64,000 bases of DNA, from the NCBI GenBank assembly GCA_023437305.1, contig JAEZGN010000021.1, positions 332,333 to 396,332 of the forward strand. Reading direction: 5' to 3'. The notes under the pieces were generated by a model that did not search any database, had not been told where the DNA came from, and worked only from the letters and a program-made list of their open reading frames with translations. A program made the translations under genes and the position numbers. The stretch's first letter is position 1, and the number at the start of each line of letters is the position of its first letter. The stretch comes from Bacteroidota bacterium (lineage in GTDB: Bacteria > Bacteroidota > Bacteroidia > Bacteroidales > Dysgonomonadaceae). This document shows, in pieces, positions 61,643-64,000 of the stretch.

Positions 61643-63640
61643 TTATTTCTTTGTTATTTTCACAACATAACCTCCACCCGGAGCCATTGATATTGGAAGT
61701 TTACGATCGGCGGGAATATCTATTATTTCCTTTTTGTAGTCTTTAGCAACACGATCGGCATTTATACCGTCTTTAAACACTACCCCTTTGAAGTTGCCTT
61801 GACCTAAGAACGATAAATCCAATTCCATAGTACGAGCATCCCAGTTAGTCAGTGCTCCTACATACCATGCGTCTCCCTTTTGGCGGGCAATGGCTACATA
61901 TTTTGCAATTTCGCCATTCAATGCAACTGTATTGTCCCAAACGGTAGGCACAGCAGCTATAAACTCAGTACACTCCTGTTCCGCCATATAGTTTGACGGG
62001 CTGTCGCAAAGCATATTCAACGGAGATTCGAAAATAACGTATTCAGCAAGCTGACGGCAACGTGTACCTTGGCTCATGGCTTCGTTATTCACGCTTCTGT
62101 AATTCCCCTTTGTAGCATTGCGCATCGCACCTTGTGTGTAATCCATAGGCCCTGCTACCTGACGAATAAACGGAATAGTAACATCATAGGTAACCTGATC
62201 GAGGTTTTCAGCCCATTTCATTTGCTCCAATCCATTTACTCCTTCGAAGTTAATCACATTAGGATATGTTCGTTGCAAACCTGTAGGCTTGTAAGTACCG
62301 TGATAGTCTAGCATCATCTTATATTTAGCAGCCGTTTCTGCACCACGACGGTGAAAATCAACCACGACCTGATCGTCCCTATCCATAAAGTCTACTTTAA
62401 AACCTTTGATTCCCATCTCGCTATAATGTTTGCAAACGGCTTCCATATCACGATCGAAAGCATGAAACCCTGCCCAAAGGATAAGACCTACATTCTTCGA
62501 CTTAGCATAAGCTGCAAGTTCGGGCAAATTAATTTCGGGAACAACCTGAAACAGATCGGCTTTCAGGTTTACAGCCCATCCCTCATCCAGAATCACATAT
62601 TCTATACCGTGTTTAGATGCAAAGTCTATATAATACTTATATGTCTGATTATTTACACCAGTCTTGAAATCTACATTATAAAGGTTCCAATCGTTCCACC
62701 AGTCCCATGCTACCTTCCCGGGCTTTACCCAAGAGTAGTCACCCTGAGACGGTGTTGCTAGTCTGTACACCATATCACTATCTGCCAGATCCGAATCTTT
62801 TTCGGAAACGATCACCACACGCCAAGGGAAATTGGTAGCACCATCAAATTTTGCAAGGAAATTCTCACGAGATTTTACAACCATTTGCAGATTGTTGTGC
62901 CCCCCTTGTTGTACATCTTTCGGATACGGTGCAAAAATCCCTTTCAGAATATTGGCTTTATCTCCCGGATATAAGAACATTCCCGGATAGTTAAGAAGGT
63001 CAGCTTCTACAATGCAAACCTTTTTACCCTTCACTCCCTCTACTACCAAAGGGCTTATAGCTAGTCTTTTCTTATTCCACTCAGACAGAAGATTATGAAC
63101 ATAGGGTTGTTCAAACGAATTGAAGAATTGTTCTTCAAAAGACGCCGATTCATGTTTATTGGTATAATTGATAAAAGCTTTGCTATCTGCAGGAAAATTA
63201 AACTCAACCTGTTCGCCTTGTACCGCAAAAGGCTTCTTAGACGCAGACGCAAAACGGTAAGCAATACCATCGTCGTATGCTCTAAAGAGAATACTGTGAT
63301 CTTTAAATTTGAGCGTAAGCTCATTATAATTATCTTTTATCTGCTTACGTTTATATACCTGAGCGCTAATTGTCTGATTTACGGTCTTTGTAGATGATCC
63401 CGACAACTTTGCGTCTTTCCCATAGAAAGTTCCGTCACTGAGTGACATGGAAATCGTAGACTTGTCGAGCATAAGATCGCCGTTATGCAAAACAGAATAA
63501 TCGATTGTTTTACCCACATTGATTACAGCTTCCAGCTTACCATTCGGAGACTTAAGATTGAATAATTTCTGGGCTGATACTGTGATTGAAAACAGAGCCG
63601 TGCAGAATACGGCTAAAATAATCAAGTAATTTTTTTTCAT
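61643..63640 (-). CDS. GH97 alpha-glycosidase (retaining, alpha-galactosidase-like)
   Basis: A 665-residue exported GH97 enzyme (signal to about TVSAQ). N-terminal beta-sandwich LKSPNGKLEAVINVGKTIDYSV, TIM barrel with WDWWNDWNLYNVDF and EYVILDEGWAVNL. The nucleophile candidate is D417 in KVDFMDRDDQ and acid/base candidate E466 in NFEGVNG, the Asp/Glu pattern of the retaining branch of GH97 (BT1871-like alpha-galactosidases), rather than the two-Glu inverting SusB type. It sits just before a GH109-like gene cut by the right edge, on the same strand, so a further glycan locus may begin there. Confidence 0.9.
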   Translation of the reverse strand: MKKNYLIILAVFCTALFSITVSAQKLFNLKSPNGKLEAVINVGKTIDYSVLHNGDLMLDKSTISMSLSDGTFYGKDAKLSGSSTKTVNQTISAQVYKRKQIKDNYNELTLKFKDHSILFRAYDDGIAYRFASASKKPFAVQGEQVEFNFPADSKAFINYTNKHESASFEEQFFNSFEQPYVHNLLSEWNKKRLAISPLVVEGVKGKKVCIVEADLLNYPGMFLYPGDKANILKGIFAPYPKDVQQGGHNNLQMVVKSRENFLAKFDGATNFPWRVVIVSEKDSDLADSDMVYRLATPSQGDYSWVKPGKVAWDWWNDWNLYNVDFKTGVNNQTYKYYIDFASKHGIEYVILDEGWAVNLKADLFQVVPEINLPELAAYAKSKNVGLILWAGFHAFDRDMEAVCKHYSEMGIKGFKVDFMDRDDQVVVDFHRRGAETAAKYKMMLDYHGTYKPTGLQRTYPNVINFEGVNGLEQMKWAENLDQVTYDVTIPFIRQVAGPMDYTQGAMRNATKGNYRSVNNEAMSQGTRCRQLAEYVIFESPLNMLCDSPSNYMAEQECTEFIAAVPTVWDNTVALNGEIAKYVAIARQKGDAWYVGALTNWDARTMELDLSFLGQGNFKGVVFKDGINADRVAKDYKKEIIDIPADRKLPISMAPGGGYVVKITKK

Positions 63641-63785
63641 AAGTATATTTAAGTTTAGAATATAGAGAGATCACTCTCTTTTGCTAAAATAATTCTTTTT
63701 CAAGTTTATCCCTACCCCTTTCGACTAAAATGAATACCGACAACTCCTTTTCCTTTATCCTTTTATAAAGGTCTACGGAAGGGGA

Positions 63786-64000
63786 TTACTGAGCAAATTT
63801 CAATCCTTTTATTTTATTCCATCCTCCACGTGTGAAGTCAGGAATCTCTACAGGAGCTGAATTATTGTCGAGCGAGATTTCCGTTAGTGGTATCAGGCTG
63901 CACCATTCGGCAAGGTCATACACATCCATATCAAGCGGAAGTCCCCTTTGAAGACAGTATATCAGACGATAATCCATTATGAAGTCCATTCCTCCGTGTC
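63786..64000 (-). CDS. Gfo/Idh/MocA family (GH109-like) protein, C-terminus only
   Basis: Only the last 71 codons are in the window; the gene continues past base 64000. The segment HGGMDFIMDYRLIYCLQRG, then LPLDMDVYDLAEWCSL, and IPDFTRGGWNKIKG matches the C-terminus of NAD-dependent Gfo/Idh/MocA oxidoreductases of the GH109-like group (alpha-N-acetylgalactosaminidase relatives). It ends 145 bp before the GH97 start, same strand, in likely operon order. The catalytic N-terminal part is not visible, so specificity is open. Confidence 0.85.
   Translation of the reverse strand, partial: HGGMDFIMDYRLIYCLQRGLPLDMDVYDLAEWCSLIPLTEISLDNNSAPVEIPDFTRGGWNKIKGLKFAQ

Noticed and set aside
1..64000. CRISPR arrays, rRNA operons, insertion sequences, integrases, toxin-antitoxin or phage genes
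   Set aside because: No regularly spaced repeats, rRNA-like stretches, transposase motifs or phage genes were seen anywhere in the window.

Overview
The window looks like chromosomal DNA of a Bacteroidales bacterium. The support is two SusC/SusD pairs, many lipoprotein signals, a TonB-linked DEVVVVGYG box in both SusC proteins, a type IX secretion (T9SS) sorting domain, and at least one promoter with the Bacteroidetes TAnnTTTG -7 box. The gene mix and AT-rich composition fit Dysgonomonadaceae (for example Dysgonomonas), but that placement is inference. Most of the window is carbohydrate-utilisation DNA. Housekeeping genes (tRNA-Gln, tyrS, murF, cysK, metY) sit between the loci.

Left locus (1-28649), mostly minus strand. 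The SusC/SusD/DUF3823 cassette (28649 to 22938) is followed by a GH3 enzyme with a PA14 insert. Next come an 1853-residue T9SS protein (tandem beta-helix GH55-like part, two CBM32-like domains, SGNH-type esterase) and a small outer-membrane barrel. A plus-strand membrane-spanning regulator (10767-13298) follows. Beyond it is a second minus-strand operon: GH71/99-like enzyme, ceramidase-like hydrolase, GH2, and a second GH71/99-like enzyme. A LacZ-type GH2 follows, cut by the left edge.

Uronate operon (29995-36005), plus strand: uxaC, a DUF4861 lipoprotein, kdgK, eda and an ExuT-type transporter. It starts from a clear promoter bracketed by two near-identical palindromic operators (core TGTGTGCGCACACA). 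It covers isomerisation, 2-keto-3-deoxygluconate phosphorylation, aldol cleavage and uptake; the reductase and dehydratase steps are not in the window.

Right locus (37868-55243). On the minus strand the order is surface lipoprotein, GH76, SusC, SusD, DUF3823, an unassigned TIM-barrel enzyme and a DUF4965/glutaminase-like protein. A second membrane-spanning regulator of the same unusual build (52748-55243) is divergent from it. A KstD-like flavoprotein, murF, cysK, metY, a GH97 and the C-terminus of a Gfo/Idh/MocA (GH109-like) protein complete the window.

The most interesting feature is the pair of regulators. Each has a signal peptide, a LamG-like domain, a Kelch-type propeller, one membrane helix, and a cytoplasmic SARP-like winged helix with a TPR-like tail. 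Each lies beside a glycan operon, and no hybrid two-component or ECF sigma regulator is visible in the window. They may be a one-component transmembrane sensor class for polysaccharide loci. The enzyme content (GH55-like, GH3, GH71/99-like, GH76) suggests fungal-type wall glycans as substrates, which is an inference. The window also carries many stem-loops, four sharing an AGAGGCT core, and one 138-bp nested inverted repeat.
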